A DNA stretch of 64,000 nucleotides from Thiohalocapsa halophila (GCF_016583825.1 NZ_NRRV01000021.1:1-64000), one strand, 5' to 3'. Shown: positions 35,550 to 47,985, counted from the first letter of the stretch. The notes: a model not told the origin generated them from the letters alone. A program made the numbers and translations.

Positions 35550-36506
35550 TCAGTCGTCCCGGTCTGCGCCGTAGTCGCCGCCATAGCCATAGCCGTACCC
35601 GTAGCCATAACCATAGCCGTACCCGTAGCCGTACTGATAGCCGTACTTCCCGGAGAACAAGGTGGCCCTGCACTTGTTGAGCAGCATGTAGACGTTGTCG
35701 GTCCGACCGATCTGGGCCAAGGTCTCTTTGACCAGCCCCTGTGGTGTGCCTTCGTGCTCGACGACGATGACGACCTGCCCCATCAAGGACGCCAACACCG
35801 GCGCCTCACTGGTGGCGAGCACCGGCGGTGAGTCGAACAGTACAATCCGGTCCGGGTACCGCGTGGCCACCTCATGCAGCAGCCGACGCATATTCTGGCT
35901 CGCCAGCAGCTCCGTCGATTGCTTATGACGCTGACCGGCGGGCAGCACCGAGAGCTTCGGAATGTCGGTGGGCCGGATCAGCGCCGAAATGTCCGCGCCG
36001 GCATCCAGGTGCTCGATCAATCCGGGCGCATCCCCAAGGCCCAGCCGACGGGACAGGCCCGGCTTGGCGACATCGCCGTCGATCAGCAGCACCTGGCAAT
36101 CCAGCTCCAAGGTGAGCGAAGCGGCCAGATTCAGGGATATGAAGGTCTTGCCCTCGCTCTGCACCGAGCTGGACACCATGATCAGGTTGTACGGCGATGC
36201 GCCGTCGTGCCGGCGCTCAAAGGCGTTCATGAGCAGCGGCCGTTTGATCATGCGGAATTCCTCGGCGATGCGCTTCTGCTCGGCCTTCTCCCGCTTGCTT
36301 CGGCCTTCCTGCGGGAAGACCATGATCTCGCCGGTGTCGAGCACAGCTACGTCTTGGTCGCCGTGCACCACCCCGGGCTCGCCCGCGGCCTCATCCGTAC
36401 TCATCGGCTGCGCCGCCACGCTGTCGGCCGCACCTGAGCCATGCTCTTGCCGCATCCAGCGCGCTGTCTCGCTCCCGGATGCTTGTTCGGATTGGTGCGT
36501 GCTCAT
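35550..36506 (-). CDS. XrtA-associated tyrosine autokinase with Gly-Tyr tail
   Basis: The 318-residue cytoplasmic BY-kinase contains SSVQSEGKTFISLNLAASL (Walker A variant, residues about 112-130), LLIDGDVAKPGL (Walker A'), and VLFDSPPVL (Walker B). It pairs with the chain-length determinant encoded just upstream to control polymer length, as Wzc or CpsD do. The C-terminus is a remarkable Tyr cluster: about a dozen tyrosines mainly as Gly-Tyr dipeptides (residues about 285-312) ahead of an acidic end. These are the expected autophosphorylation sites. The domain order matches the XrtA TyrKin family. Confidence 0.92.
   Translation of the reverse strand: MSTHQSEQASGSETARWMRQEHGSGAADSVAAQPMSTDEAAGEPGVVHGDQDVAVLDTGEIMVFPQEGRSKREKAEQKRIAEEFRMIKRPLLMNAFERRHDGASPYNLIMVSSSVQSEGKTFISLNLAASLTLELDCQVLLIDGDVAKPGLSRRLGLGDAPGLIEHLDAGADISALIRPTDIPKLSVLPAGQRHKQSTELLASQNMRRLLHEVATRYPDRIVLFDSPPVLATSEAPVLASLMGQVVIVVEHEGTPQGLVKETLAQIGRTDNVYMLLNKCRATLFSGKYGYQYGYGYGYGYGYGYGYGYGGDYGADRDD
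35568..35647 (-). repeat. Gly-Tyr coding repeat at the autokinase 3' end
   Basis: The tail of the tyrosine kinase is encoded by hexamer-like Gly-Tyr codon pairs. An 18-base block (plus strand atagccgtacccgtagcc) occurs twice, at 35589-35606 and 35613-35630, exactly 24 bases apart, so part of the tail arose by an in-frame duplication of four Gly-Tyr pairs. Synonymous codon changes elsewhere (tac/tat, ggc/ggg/ggt) show that the array is not a simple slippage product. Confidence 0.75.
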
Positions 36507-36626
36507 AGCGCGCCTCCGGCGATGTCGTCAAAAAGAGGCTTGGGCCAGCGGAATCCATGACCGCTTAGCACAGGGGTCGGGCGGCCACGCCGCCGCGTCG
36601 TCTGCATCCAGATTGACCCAGCTTGG

Positions 36627-38216
36627 CTAGAACGGAAGCTTGGACGCGATGTCCACATCGAGAAAGAAGACAGTGAGCACGCCGGCATAGCTCGCTATCA
36701 AGACCAGTAAGCCTACCGCGAAGGCAATATCCGAAAGCCGCTTGCGCAAGCGCTGCCGCGGCACCGTCAGCAGATTGATACTGCCCAGCACAGGCACACC
36801 CGTGACCTCGCTCAGCTGGCGTCGATCGAAAAACACCGGGCGCAACTGCGCGAGCAAAAACGCAAGGCCGAGACCCGCGACCAAAGACCCACCAAAGACT
36901 TGGGAAGCCAAGCCGATGCGATCGGGGCCGGAAGGCTTCTTCGGCACCTGCGGCGGGTCCAGCGTGCGGAACTTCACGGTATCGACGCTCGTATCCACTT
37001 CACGCGTCATCCGCGCCTGCTCCAGGCGCGACAGCAGCGTCTGATGGTTCTCTTGGAGAATGCCGTAGTCCCGATTGAGCTGCTTTTCCTCGGCCTCGAT
37101 CTGGAGCACCTCGTCCACCGCTGCCTGGAATTTCTCGATCTTATCGCGCAGCGATGCGACCCGCGTCTCCTGCGCCGCCAATTCCGTCTCCGCACTGGCG
37201 AGACGCAGCTGCATTTCCTGGTACACCGGGCTCTCCGAGAGGGAGCGCACCACGGCGACCTCGCTATTTTCCTGCTCCGCCACATAACTCTCGCGCTGCT
37301 CGTCGCGCTCGCGAATCAAGCGCGCCAAGGCTCGACGCATGGCAATGACTTCGGGATGGCGCTCGGTGTAGCGGATCAGCAGCTCGTCGATCTGATCCTC
37401 CATCTGCGCGATCTTGGTATCCAGCGGATTGGTCACCTCTTTCGAGGATTCATCGAGCCAGGTCTGAAAGTACGGCAAGCTCGCGCCCTCGCTTTCCATG
37501 TACTCCAGCTGCTGCGCGATCTCTTCGCGCCGGCTCTCGGCGAGCGCGAGCTGATCCTGAGCCTCGATGAGGCCACGCTTGGCCTGCTTGAGCCGATCGT
37601 AGTAGCTGCCTTTCTCCGAGAGCAAGTCGAGATTGCGCATCTTGAAGTCCTTCAGCTTGCGCTCGGCGTCGATCAGCCGCCGCTCGTAGTCCTTGATCTC
37701 CCGCTGCAGGAAGCGCTCTGCGGAATCCTGGTCCTGACGCGAGGCGCCGAGATTGGATTCGACGAAAATGGTCAGCATCGACTGGACGACGCGTTTGGCG
37801 AGCTCGGGGGACTGGTCTTGAAACGAGATGTGGTAGACATTGGAGCCGGAGGCACCGAGCTTGACTCGCCGCTTCAGACTGCCGACGAGCGCGTCCATTT
37901 CTTCGGGCGTATTGGCGCGCAGATCCATGTCCGTCATGCGCGCGAGCTTCTCCATGTTCTCGCGCCCAAACAGCACGCTGGTCATCATGCGCACGCGCTG
38001 CGACTCGTTGGTATTGATGGCCAGTCCCCGCAGCAGCGGCGTCAAGACTGAATCGGTGTCCACATAGACACGGGCAGCCGAGCGGTAAGTGTCGGGCAGC
38101 GAGGCGACATAGGCCCAACCGATGGGCGATGCCACGGCCGCCACGATCAACACCAGCCAGCGGTAGCGCCAGACACCACTGAGGTAGAACAGGGCTAGGC
38201 GGATGACTTCTTGCAT
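36627..38216 (-). CDS. XrtA-system polysaccharide chain-length determinant
   Basis: The 529-residue inner-membrane protein has the Wzz topology. TM1 is near residues 18-37, a long periplasmic coiled-coil-rich region follows (about 160-400: many heptad-like stretches such as LIDAERKLKDFKMRNLDLL and QLEYMESEGASLPY), and two C-terminal helices complete it (IGLASQVFGGSLVAGLGLAF and ISDIAFAVGLLVLIASYAG approximately). The PPQVPKKPSGP proline motif before the late helix is typical of polysaccharide co-polymerases. It sets EPS chain length with the adjacent tyrosine autokinase. Confidence 0.92.
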   Translation of the reverse strand: MQEVIRLALFYLSGVWRYRWLVLIVAAVASPIGWAYVASLPDTYRSAARVYVDTDSVLTPLLRGLAINTNESQRVRMMTSVLFGRENMEKLARMTDMDLRANTPEEMDALVGSLKRRVKLGASGSNVYHISFQDQSPELAKRVVQSMLTIFVESNLGASRQDQDSAERFLQREIKDYERRLIDAERKLKDFKMRNLDLLSEKGSYYDRLKQAKRGLIEAQDQLALAESRREEIAQQLEYMESEGASLPYFQTWLDESSKEVTNPLDTKIAQMEDQIDELLIRYTERHPEVIAMRRALARLIRERDEQRESYVAEQENSEVAVVRSLSESPVYQEMQLRLASAETELAAQETRVASLRDKIEKFQAAVDEVLQIEAEEKQLNRDYGILQENHQTLLSRLEQARMTREVDTSVDTVKFRTLDPPQVPKKPSGPDRIGLASQVFGGSLVAGLGLAFLLAQLRPVFFDRRQLSEVTGVPVLGSINLLTVPRQRLRKRLSDIAFAVGLLVLIASYAGVLTVFFLDVDIASKLPF

Positions 38217-38276
38217 TGGCTTGCTCTCGCCTCGCTCACAGCCGCCGTCCGCGGCTCCGCGAGGCCGAACCGGGGA

Positions 38277-38891
38277 TTAGAACCAGGATTCCGGGATTAA
38301 CAGTATATCTCCCGGGCGCATGTCGACATTGGCACTCAAGTCCGCGTCCTCGATCAGATCACGCAGGCGCACCGTATACTGGTTTTTGACGCCGTTCTCG
38401 AACCGCACCAGCACCGCCCGGTTGCCCGCCGCAAACTCGGTGATGCCACCGACGGAAATCAGCAGATCCAGCAGCGTCATACCATCGCGGTACTGCAGTG
38501 CCCGCGGCTGGGTCGCTTCTCCGAGCACGCGTATCTGCTCTGGGAACACCCCGACGAAGCCCTGCACGATCACGGTGACCAGGGGGTCGCGCAGAAAGAC
38601 CGACAGGGCCTCTTCCAAATCTCGCGCCAGCTCCGTGGGCGTCTTGCCGGCGGCTGGGACATCTTCCAGCAGGGGCGCGGAGATAAAACCGTCGGGCCGC
38701 ACGGGCACGGTCGTGCTCACTTCGGGATAACGCCAGACGAAGATCTCCACGGAATCGCCCGGGCCGATCTTGTACTTCTGCGCATAGCGAAGCTGGTAGG
38801 TCGCCTCCGGCAACAGCGGGAACCGTGGGCCCGTACACCCGCCGGCCGCCAGCAACGCCGCAAGCAAAAATATGAGGAGGAGTCGGGGCAT
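38277..38891 (-). CDS. XrtA-associated polysaccharide export lipoprotein
   Basis: The 204-residue outer-membrane lipoprotein belongs to the Wza/polysaccharide export family. It has a lipobox AAGGC at residue about 19, a poly_export domain beginning YKIGPGDSVEIFVWRYPEVS, then SLBB-like repeats with RVLGEATQPRALQYRDGMTLLDLL and MRPGDILLIPESWF at the end. ATG 38891 is chosen because it places the lipobox correctly; the frame to 38954 would add 21 residues that block the signal. It is the first gene of the locus in transcriptional order, so the promoter should lie in 38892-39100. Confidence 0.93.
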   Translation of the reverse strand: MPRLLLIFLLAALLAAGGCTGPRFPLLPEATYQLRYAQKYKIGPGDSVEIFVWRYPEVSTTVPVRPDGFISAPLLEDVPAAGKTPTELARDLEEALSVFLRDPLVTVIVQGFVGVFPEQIRVLGEATQPRALQYRDGMTLLDLLISVGGITEFAAGNRAVLVRFENGVKNQYTVRLRDLIEDADLSANVDMRPGDILLIPESWF

Positions 38892-39105
38892 GGACAATAT
38901 TTCGCGACAATCCAATTTCGTGTACTGAGCACAGCGCGTTCCGGCCTGCTGCAACCGAATCCCGCACGGCGCCGAGATTATTGCACAGCGAACACGTATT
39001 TTCGCCTGCGGCTTGCTCGCTCCCGCCGGATTGCTGTTACAGCCGGTCGGACACGCAGACCGACCATCAGGCCGTGTCCGGCGGTCCTAGCGGGCTGGGC
39101 GTCCT

Positions 39106-40338
39106 TCAGGATGTAGGGCGCCAGGCCGCTACGGTGGCGTGCATCGCGGATGCGGCTGTTGGGTCTCGCCCCGCTGATGCCTGCACAAACTCCCGCAGCC
39201 GCGACACAGCGCTCTGCAATCGCGGCAGCGGCTCGGTGTAGGCGAAGCGCAGCATACCGGCGCTCGCCCCAGCGCCGAAGTCCGAGCCCGGTGTCAGCGC
39301 GACGCCGGCCCCCTCGAGCACGGCTTCGGCGAAGGGTAAGGCATCCGCGGCCGCAAATGGCAAGTCCGTGAACAGATAGAACGCCCCCTCGGGCACGGCC
39401 GGCAGCGAAAAGCCGGCTGGCGGCAGTGCTTGCACCAAGAGGTCGCGGCGCTGGCGAAGCTCCTCGCGTCGCTGCTCCAGGCGCGCGAGCACCTCGGGGG
39501 CCAGGGCCGCCAGCGCGACATGCTGACCGAGGGTCGGCGCCGCCAAATAGAGATTCTGGGCCAAACGCTCCGCCACCGCCGACCACCCCGGCGGCACCAC
39601 CAGCCAGCCAACGCGCCAGCCAGTGAGGCCGAAGTACTTCGAAAAGCTGTTGACGACGAAGAGCCCATCCTCACCGCAAGCCAGGGCGGTGGCGTCCTGC
39701 GCATCATAGACGAGGCCCTGATAGGTTTCGTCCACGATTAGGGCAGCGCCCCGCTTCCGCACGGTCGCATACAGCGCCGTCATCGATGCCGGCTCGATGA
39801 CGGCGCCGGTGGGGTTGCCCGGGGTGGTGACCATCAGCGCACGGATTTCCGGCCGCCACTGCGCAGCCAGCGCCGATGCCGACGGGCACCAGCCTTTGCT
39901 CGCATCCAGCTCTAGCGCATGCACCACCGCGCCGGTCAACGCCGCCATGTGCCGATGGCAGGGATAACCGGGGTCGGTGACCATAACTCCGTCGCCGACT
40001 TCCAGCACCGCCGCCAGGGCAAGCTGCAGCGCCCCCGAGCCCCCGGGGGTGACGATGACCCGCGCCGGGTCGAGATCCACGCCGTAGCGATGGCTGTAGT
40101 AGCCGGCGATGGCCTGGCGCAGCGCCGGCAGCCCCGGACTCGGGGTATAGCCCATGGACGCGCTCGCCAGCGCACTTCGCGCCGCCTCCAGCAGAGGCGC
40201 CGGCATCGGGAAGCGCGGCTCGCCCACCTCCAGGTGGATGATGTCACGGCCGGCGGCCTCCAGCGCCTGCGCACGCTCGAGGATGCGCATGACTTGAAAG
40301 GGCGCGACGGCACCGGCGCGCGTGGCGGGCTCCAGCAT
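39106..40338 (-). CDS. PLP-dependent class I/II aminotransferase
   Basis: The 410-residue fold-type I aminotransferase has IIHLEVGEPRFPMPAPLLEA, VIVTPGGSGALQLALAAVLE, the Asn/Asp blocks TTPGNPTGAVIEP and LIVDETYQGLVYD, the PLP lysine in VNSFSKYFGLTGWRVGW, and the late Arg in MLRFAYTEPL. The substrate is not clear; the family includes aspartate, alanine and aromatic aminotransferases. ATG 40338 fits the family start and follows the HAD phosphatase by seven bases. It is not an obvious part of the XrtA locus although it precedes it on the same strand. Confidence 0.88.
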   Translation of the reverse strand: MLEPATRAGAVAPFQVMRILERAQALEAAGRDIIHLEVGEPRFPMPAPLLEAARSALASASMGYTPSPGLPALRQAIAGYYSHRYGVDLDPARVIVTPGGSGALQLALAAVLEVGDGVMVTDPGYPCHRHMAALTGAVVHALELDASKGWCPSASALAAQWRPEIRALMVTTPGNPTGAVIEPASMTALYATVRKRGAALIVDETYQGLVYDAQDATALACGEDGLFVVNSFSKYFGLTGWRVGWLVVPPGWSAVAERLAQNLYLAAPTLGQHVALAALAPEVLARLEQRREELRQRRDLLVQALPPAGFSLPAVPEGAFYLFTDLPFAAADALPFAEAVLEGAGVALTPGSDFGAGASAGMLRFAYTEPLPRLQSAVSRLREFVQASAGRDPTAASAMHATVAAWRPTS

Positions 40339-40345
40339 GGCGGCC

Positions 40346-41170
40346 TCAGTCCCCGGGGCCGGCGGCTGCGCAGCCGTGCAGTGCCCGCAGGACGGCGAGA
40401 TCGACACAGGCCGCGTCGCGCAGGGCGCCCGCAACTGCATCGGCGCAGTGACCGGCCACCACCTGCGGGGGCGGCAGGTCGGGCTCGCCCAAGCCATCCA
40501 CCACCAGCGCGGCGGCCGCCAGATCCTGCTCTTGTGTATAGGAGCTCACGGTCACCAGCAGCGCATCCAGGCCGGCCCCGAGCGCCGAGCGGACGCCGTT
40601 GTCCGAATCTTCGACCGCGACACAGGCACGCGCGGGCAGGCCCAGCTCCGCCAGGGCCAGGTCGAAGATATCCGGGGCCGGCTTCTTCGCCGGCACCACG
40701 TCGCCCGCGGCGATGACCTCGAACCAATGCTGCAGCGCCGGGTATTGGCCGGGCACCGGTGCCGCCGAGAGCAGGGCCGAGACGTTCTCGGGCGTGGTGG
40801 TGGTGGCAATGGCCAGGCGGATGCCCGCATCCATCGCCTCGCGCAGCAGGCGCAGGACACCGGGCCGCAGGCCGATGCTGCCGGCGCGCATCATCTGCGT
40901 GTAATGCGCCGTCTTGCGTTGGTGCAGGCCCCGAATGAAGTCGTCCAGCGCCTCGGGGGGCGAGAAGTCGGGCCGATGCTCGGCCAGGTAGGTGCGGATG
41001 CGCTCCTTGCCGCCGGTGACGCGCAACAGCTCGCCGTAGAGCGGCACCGACCACTCCCAGTCGAGCCCGGCGTCGGCGAAGGCGGCGTTGAAGGCGACAC
41101 GATGACCATCGCGCTCGGTGTCGGCGAGGGTCCCGTCGACGTCGAAAATGATGGCTTCGAGCTCGGGCAT
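40346..41170 (-). CDS. CbbY-like HAD phosphatase
   Basis: The 274-residue class IA HAD enzyme has motif I IIFDVDGTLADTE, motif II AIATTTTPENVSALL, motif III PAKKPAPDIF and motif IV AVEDSDNGVRSAL. The cap and the GDVVPAKKPAPDIFDLAL segment match CbbY/beta-phosphoglucomutase-like proteins. CbbY of autotrophs is a xylulose-1,5-bisphosphate phosphatase that removes a Rubisco inhibitor, so this assignment would suggest a Calvin cycle, but the family is broad and no cbb genes are in the window. It is coupled to the downstream aminotransferase. Confidence 0.75.
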   Translation of the reverse strand: MPELEAIIFDVDGTLADTERDGHRVAFNAAFADAGLDWEWSVPLYGELLRVTGGKERIRTYLAEHRPDFSPPEALDDFIRGLHQRKTAHYTQMMRAGSIGLRPGVLRLLREAMDAGIRLAIATTTTPENVSALLSAAPVPGQYPALQHWFEVIAAGDVVPAKKPAPDIFDLALAELGLPARACVAVEDSDNGVRSALGAGLDALLVTVSSYTQEQDLAAAALVVDGLGEPDLPPPQVVAGHCADAVAGALRDAACVDLAVLRALHGCAAAGPGD

Positions 41171-41415
41171 GCCGGCGGCCTCGGTGCTGCTGGGTCGTCA
41201 GGCGGCCGAGACTAGCACAGCATCCGCGCCGCTGGTGTCCGTCGCCGGCAGAGGCGGCCGCCGTCGATGCGCGCCAGCCAGTTGCCGAGGGTTGCGCTCT
41301 CTGGTAGAAACGCGGATTCAGCGCTGCTCGGGCCCCGTGTCGCGCGGACTCCCGCCCGACCGAAGCCCGACGGCACGTCCAGCAACGACGACCTTTTGTT
41401 TGCGGGAGCACACCC

Positions 41416-41850
41416 ATGGCCGAGGCGAGCACACAAGGCGCAAAGGCGTTCGGATTCGAGCCCTACGAGGCCGCCAAGGATGAGGAATACATGAGTCCCG
41501 AGCAGGAGGAGCACTTCCGCAAGCTGCTCATGGAATGGAAGCGCCAACTGATGGAGGAAGTCGACCGCACCGTCCACCACATGCAGGACGAGGCGACCAA
41601 CTTCCCGGACCCGAACGACCGCGCCACGCAGGAATCCGAGTTCAGCCTCGAGCTGCGCACACGCGATCGCGAGCGCAAGCTGATCAAGAAGATCGACGAA
41701 GCGCTCGAGCGCCTAGACGAGCACGAGTACGGCTACTGCGAGGCCTGCGGCGTCGAGATCGGCGTTCGCCGCCTCGAGGCGCGCCCCACCGCTACGCTCT
41801 GCATCGACTGCAAAACCCTGGACGAGATCCGTGAGAAGCAGCGCGGCTGA
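41416..41850 (+). CDS. dksA: RNA polymerase-binding transcription factor DksA
   Basis: The 144-residue DksA has the N-terminal coiled coil ([20 protein letters not shown], then [20 protein letters not shown] with the coiled-coil tip residues) and a C-terminal four-cysteine zinc finger (YCEACG, later CIDC; C-x2-C-x17-C-x2-C). It binds the secondary channel of RNA polymerase and works with ppGpp in the stringent response. A gggag Shine-Dalgarno precedes the ATG. gluQ follows 57 bases later, the conserved gammaproteobacterial order. Confidence 0.97.
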   Translation: MAEASTQGAKAFGFEPYEAAKDEEYMSPEQEEHFRKLLMEWKRQLMEEVDRTVHHMQDEATNFPDPNDRATQESEFSLELRTRDRERKLIKKIDEALERLDEHEYGYCEACGVEIGVRRLEARPTATLCIDCKTLDEIREKQRG

Positions 41851-41907
41851 CACCGCTGCCGAGTCCCTGCGGCGCGCTGCGCCGCGACGGGTGCCGCTCG
41901 CTCGCAT

Positions 41908-42831
41908 TTGACTGCCCTGGCGCCGGCGGGGCGCCGCCGCGGGCGCTTCGCCCCGTCCCCCACTGGTCCACTGCACTTCGGCTCCCTCGTGGCGGCCCTG
42001 GGCAGCTTCGCCGACGCCCGCGCCACGGGCGGCGAGTGGCTGGTGCGCATGGAAGACCTCGACCGCCCCCGCGAGGTGCCGGGCGCTGCGGACGACATCC
42101 TGCGCACCCTCGAGGCCTTCGGCCTGTACTGGGATGGGACGGTCGCCTACCAGAGTCGGCGCACCGCCCTCTACGCCGGTGCCATCAAGCAGCTGGAAGC
42201 ACTGAAGCTCGTCTACCCCTGCGGCTGCACCCGCCGCGAGATCGGCCTCGGTGGCTTACCCGGCGCCGAGGGGCCAATCTATCCCGGCACCTGCCGGCAG
42301 GGCTTGGCGCCGGGACGCGAGCCGCGCAGCCTGCGCCTGCGCGCGGACGGCCCGGAAGTCGGCTTTTCGGACCGCGTCCACGGCCCCCAGTGCCAGGATG
42401 TCGCCCGCGCCGTCGGTGACTTCGTGCTCCGCCGCGCCGACGGTCTGCACGCCTACCAGCTCGCCGTCGTCGTGGACGATGCCGCGCAGGGCATCACCGA
42501 TATCGTGCGCGGCGCCGACCTGCTCCTGTCGACCCCCCGCCAACTGCGGCTGCAAGCCTGCCTCGGGCTGCCTCAGCCGACCTATGCCCACCTGCCCCTG
42601 GTGCTCGACCGCAGCGGGCGCAAGCTCTCCAAGTCCCGCACAGACCTTCCGGTCACTGCGGCCGACCCACTGCCGGCGCTGCTGCGGGCCTGGGCCGTGC
42701 TGGGGCAGGCGCCGCCGCCCGCCGCGCCCGAGGATGTGCCGGCCTTCTGGGATTGGGCGCTGACGCACTGGGACCTGTCCCGAGTCCCCGCACGCAACTG
42801 CCTGCCGGGCGGCGAGCCGACAAACGGCTGA
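41908..42831 (+). CDS. gluQ: Glutamyl-Q tRNA(Asp) synthetase
   Basis: The 307-residue GluQRS is a truncated glutamyl-tRNA synthetase catalytic core that attaches glutamate to the queuosine at position 34 of tRNA(Asp). The class I signatures are APSPTGPLHFGSLVAALGSF (HIGH equivalent) and RKLSKSRTD (KMSKS equivalent). A zinc site is formed by Cys residues in YPCGCTRRE and later YPGTC. The anticodon-binding half is absent as expected for the family. The start is a TTG (41908); no ATG or GTG is in frame ahead of the conserved region. It is co-transcribed with dksA. Confidence 0.93.
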   Translation: MTALAPAGRRRGRFAPSPTGPLHFGSLVAALGSFADARATGGEWLVRMEDLDRPREVPGAADDILRTLEAFGLYWDGTVAYQSRRTALYAGAIKQLEALKLVYPCGCTRREIGLGGLPGAEGPIYPGTCRQGLAPGREPRSLRLRADGPEVGFSDRVHGPQCQDVARAVGDFVLRRADGLHAYQLAVVVDDAAQGITDIVRGADLLLSTPRQLRLQACLGLPQPTYAHLPLVLDRSGRKLSKSRTDLPVTAADPLPALLRAWAVLGQAPPPAAPEDVPAFWDWALTHWDLSRVPARNCLPGGEPTNG

Positions 42832-42936
42832 GCACACTATCGTTCGGTTTTACAGCCCATCGGGGCCGTCATGGCGTCTTAACATGCAGGGGCTAGCCTG
42901 CCCTATCCGCTCTCACCACCACCTGCGGAGGATGTC

Positions 42937-45312
42937 ATGTCCGAAACGCCCCCCACGCCCCTGAGCACCGACGAGCTCGCGCGGATCGACGCCTTCTGGC
43001 GCGCCTGCAACTACCTCGCCGTCGGCATGATCTATTTGATGGACAACCCGCTGCTGCGCGAGCCGCTGAAAGAAGCGCACATCAAAAAGCGCCTGCTCGG
43101 GCACTGGGGTGCGAGCCCCGGGCTTGCCTTCATGTACTGCCACACCAACCGGATCATCCTGGCGCACGACCAGGAGGCCGTTTTCCTCGCCGGCCCGGGC
43201 CACGGCGCACCCGGCGTGCTGGCACCGGTGTACCTGGAAGGCACCTACTCCAAGATCTACCCGAACAAGTCCGAGGACGAAGAGGGCATGAAGGCCTTCT
43301 TCAAGCAGTTCTCCTTCCCCGGCGGCGTCGGCTCCCACTGCACGCCGGAGACGCCCGGCTCCATCCACGAGGGCGGCGAGCTCGGCTACTCCATCAGCCA
43401 CGCCTTCGGCGCCGCCTTCGACAATCCGGACCTGCTGGTGGTGGTGGCCGTGGGCGACGGCGAGTCAGAGACGGGCCCGCTGGCCACGGCCTGGCACTCC
43501 GGCAAATTCCTCAACGCCGCCCGCGACGGCGCGGTGCTGCCGATCCTTCACCTGAACGGCTACAAGATCAACAACCCGACCCTGCTGGCCCGCATCCCCG
43601 AGGACGAGCTGGCATCACTGATGCGCGGCTACGGCTGGGAGCCGCACTTCGTCGCCGGCGACGAGCCCATGGCCATGCACCAGCAGATGGCGGCGACCAT
43701 GGATGCCTGTTACGCCCGCATCCAGGAGATCCAGGCCGACGCACGCGCCAAGGGCGCCGACAAGGTCTCGCGCTACCGCTGGCCCATGATCGTGCTGCGC
43801 ACGCCCAAGGGCTGGACCGGACCCGAGAGCGTCGACGGCCACAAGGTGGAGGGCTTCTGGCGCGCCCATCAGGTGCCGCTGTCGGGCCTGCACGGCAATC
43901 CGGAGCACCTCGCGCAGCTCGAGGCCTGGATGAAGAGCTACAAACCGCAAGAGCTGTTCGACGAGACCGGCAAGCTCAAGCCCGAGATCCGCGCCGCCGC
44001 GCCCACCGGCAACCTGCGCATGAGCGCCAACCCCCACGCCAACGGCGGCCTGCTGCGCCATTCCCTGCGCATGCCGGACTTCCGCCGCTTCGCCTGCGAC
44101 GTGGAGCGCCCGGGCACGGTGCGGGCCATGAACACCAAGCCCCTCGGCGCCCTGCTGCGCGAGGTGATGCGCCACAACAAGGACCATTTCCGCGTCTTCG
44201 GCCCGGACGAGAACACCTCCAACAAGCTCGACGCCGTCTACGAGGTGTCGAAGAAGCTCTGGCTGGAAGAGTACCTGCCGGAGGACGAAGACGGCGGCGA
44301 GCTGGCACCGGACGGCCGCGTGATGGAAATGCTCTCGGAGCACACGCTGGAGGGCTGGTACGAGGGCTATGTGCTGACGGGCCGCCACGGCTTCTTCGCG
44401 AGCTACGAGGCCTTCATCCATGTCATCGACAGCATGTACAACCAGCACGCCAAGTGGCTGGCGATCTGCAACGAGATCCCCTGGCGGGCGCCCATCGCGT
44501 CGCTGAACATGTTGATCACCTCCACCGTCTGGCGCCAGGACCACAACGGCTTCACCCATCAGGACCCGGGCTTTCTCGACGTGGTGGTCAACAAGAACCC
44601 GGAGGTGGCGCGCATCTACCTGCCGCCGGACGTGAACTGCCTGTTGTCGGTGGCGGATCATTGCCTGCGCAGCATGAACTACATCAACGTCATCGTCGCC
44701 GACAAGCAGAATCACCTGCAGTATTTGAGTATGGAAGCCGCCATCAAGCATTGCACCAAGGGCGTGGGCATCTGGGACTGGGCCAGCAACGACGAAGGCC
44801 ATGAGCCGGACGTAGTCATGGTGGGCTGCGGGGATATCCCCACCAAGGAGGCGCTGGGGGCGACGGCGCTGCTGCGCGAGGAGTTCGACGACATCAAGAT
44901 CCGCTTCGTCAATGTGGTGGACCTGATGACCCTGCACCACGAGGGCCCGCATGCGCTCTCGGAGCGGGACTTCGACAGCATCTTCACCATGGACAAGCCC
45001 GTCATCTTCAACTTCCACGGCTATCCCTGGCTGATTCACCGCCTCACCTACAAGCACGCCAACCACTCCCAGTTTCATGTGCGCGGCTACAAGGAGCGCG
45101 GCAACATCAACACGCCGCTGGAGCTGGCCATCGAGAACGAGATCGACCGCTTCAGCCTCGCCGTCGATGTCATCGACCGGGTGCCCCGGCTGTCCGTCGT
45201 CGGCGCGCACGCCAAGCAGCGCTTCCGGGATATGCAGATCGATGCGCGCAACTATGCCTTCGAGCACGGCATCGATATGCCGGACTATGACGACTGGACT
45301 TGGCCTTATTGA
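42937..45312 (+). CDS. xfp: Xylulose-5-P/fructose-6-P phosphoketolase
   Basis: The 791-residue thiamine-diphosphate enzyme splits xylulose-5-phosphate (and usually fructose-6-phosphate) with phosphate to acetyl-phosphate plus glyceraldehyde-3-P or erythrose-4-P. Visible blocks are [71 protein letters not shown] and [12 protein letters not shown]-terminal ones are [20 protein letters not shown] and [10 protein letters not shown]. ggagg five bases before the ATG gives a strong start. The acetyl-phosphate feeds the Pta/Ack genes 5-12 kb away. glgP follows, so glycogen could supply the sugar phosphates. Confidence 0.96.
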   Translation: MSETPPTPLSTDELARIDAFWRACNYLAVGMIYLMDNPLLREPLKEAHIKKRLLGHWGASPGLAFMYCHTNRIILAHDQEAVFLAGPGHGAPGVLAPVYLEGTYSKIYPNKSEDEEGMKAFFKQFSFPGGVGSHCTPETPGSIHEGGELGYSISHAFGAAFDNPDLLVVVAVGDGESETGPLATAWHSGKFLNAARDGAVLPILHLNGYKINNPTLLARIPEDELASLMRGYGWEPHFVAGDEPMAMHQQMAATMDACYARIQEIQADARAKGADKVSRYRWPMIVLRTPKGWTGPESVDGHKVEGFWRAHQVPLSGLHGNPEHLAQLEAWMKSYKPQELFDETGKLKPEIRAAAPTGNLRMSANPHANGGLLRHSLRMPDFRRFACDVERPGTVRAMNTKPLGALLREVMRHNKDHFRVFGPDENTSNKLDAVYEVSKKLWLEEYLPEDEDGGELAPDGRVMEMLSEHTLEGWYEGYVLTGRHGFFASYEAFIHVIDSMYNQHAKWLAICNEIPWRAPIASLNMLITSTVWRQDHNGFTHQDPGFLDVVVNKNPEVARIYLPPDVNCLLSVADHCLRSMNYINVIVADKQNHLQYLSMEAAIKHCTKGVGIWDWASNDEGHEPDVVMVGCGDIPTKEALGATALLREEFDDIKIRFVNVVDLMTLHHEGPHALSERDFDSIFTMDKPVIFNFHGYPWLIHRLTYKHANHSQFHVRGYKERGNINTPLELAIENEIDRFSLAVDVIDRVPRLSVVGAHAKQRFRDMQIDARNYAFEHGIDMPDYDDWTWPY

Positions 45313-45316
45313 GGAA

Positions 45317-45351
45317 GGGCTGAGGACTGGGGGCTGAGGGCTGAGGGAGGT
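45317..45351. repeat. 7-bp tandem repeat array (GGGCTGA type)
   Basis: Five heptamers, gggctga, ggactgg, gggctga, gggctga, gggaggt, start four bases after the phosphoketolase stop codon. The 7-bp period and position are the same as the arrays after the AAA ATPase and glycogen phosphorylase genes, but the sequence is different. Structure or function is unknown. Confidence 0.7.
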
Positions 45352-45445
45352 ACCGCTTGGCCTTGGCCCTTCACGAGAGGCTTGCTCACCACCCGGATAT
45401 CATCAGGCAAGCGCCGGTCAGCGCCGGCGCGAGGGGGAAACCGCA

Positions 45446-47932
<2,487 letters not shown>

Positions 47933-47936
47933 CGAG

Positions 47937-47985
47937 GGACGGAGTACGGAGTACGGCGTACGAAGTACGGAGTACGAAGTACGGG
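47937..47985. repeat. 7-bp tandem repeat array (GTACGGA type), first copy
   Basis: Seven heptamers (ggacgga, gtacgga, gtacggc, gtacgaa, gtacgga, gtacgaa, gtacggg) begin five bases after the glgP stop. The last 22 bases (47965-47986) are the perfect reverse complement of 48294-48315, so the transcript could form a long stem over about 300 bases. Part of a 420-bp gene-free gap (47933-48352). Confidence 0.75.

Noticed and set aside
43615..45267. A 550-residue minus-strand ORF inside the phosphoketolase gene
   Set aside because: Antisense shadow of a well-supported gene, no family features, no start signal.
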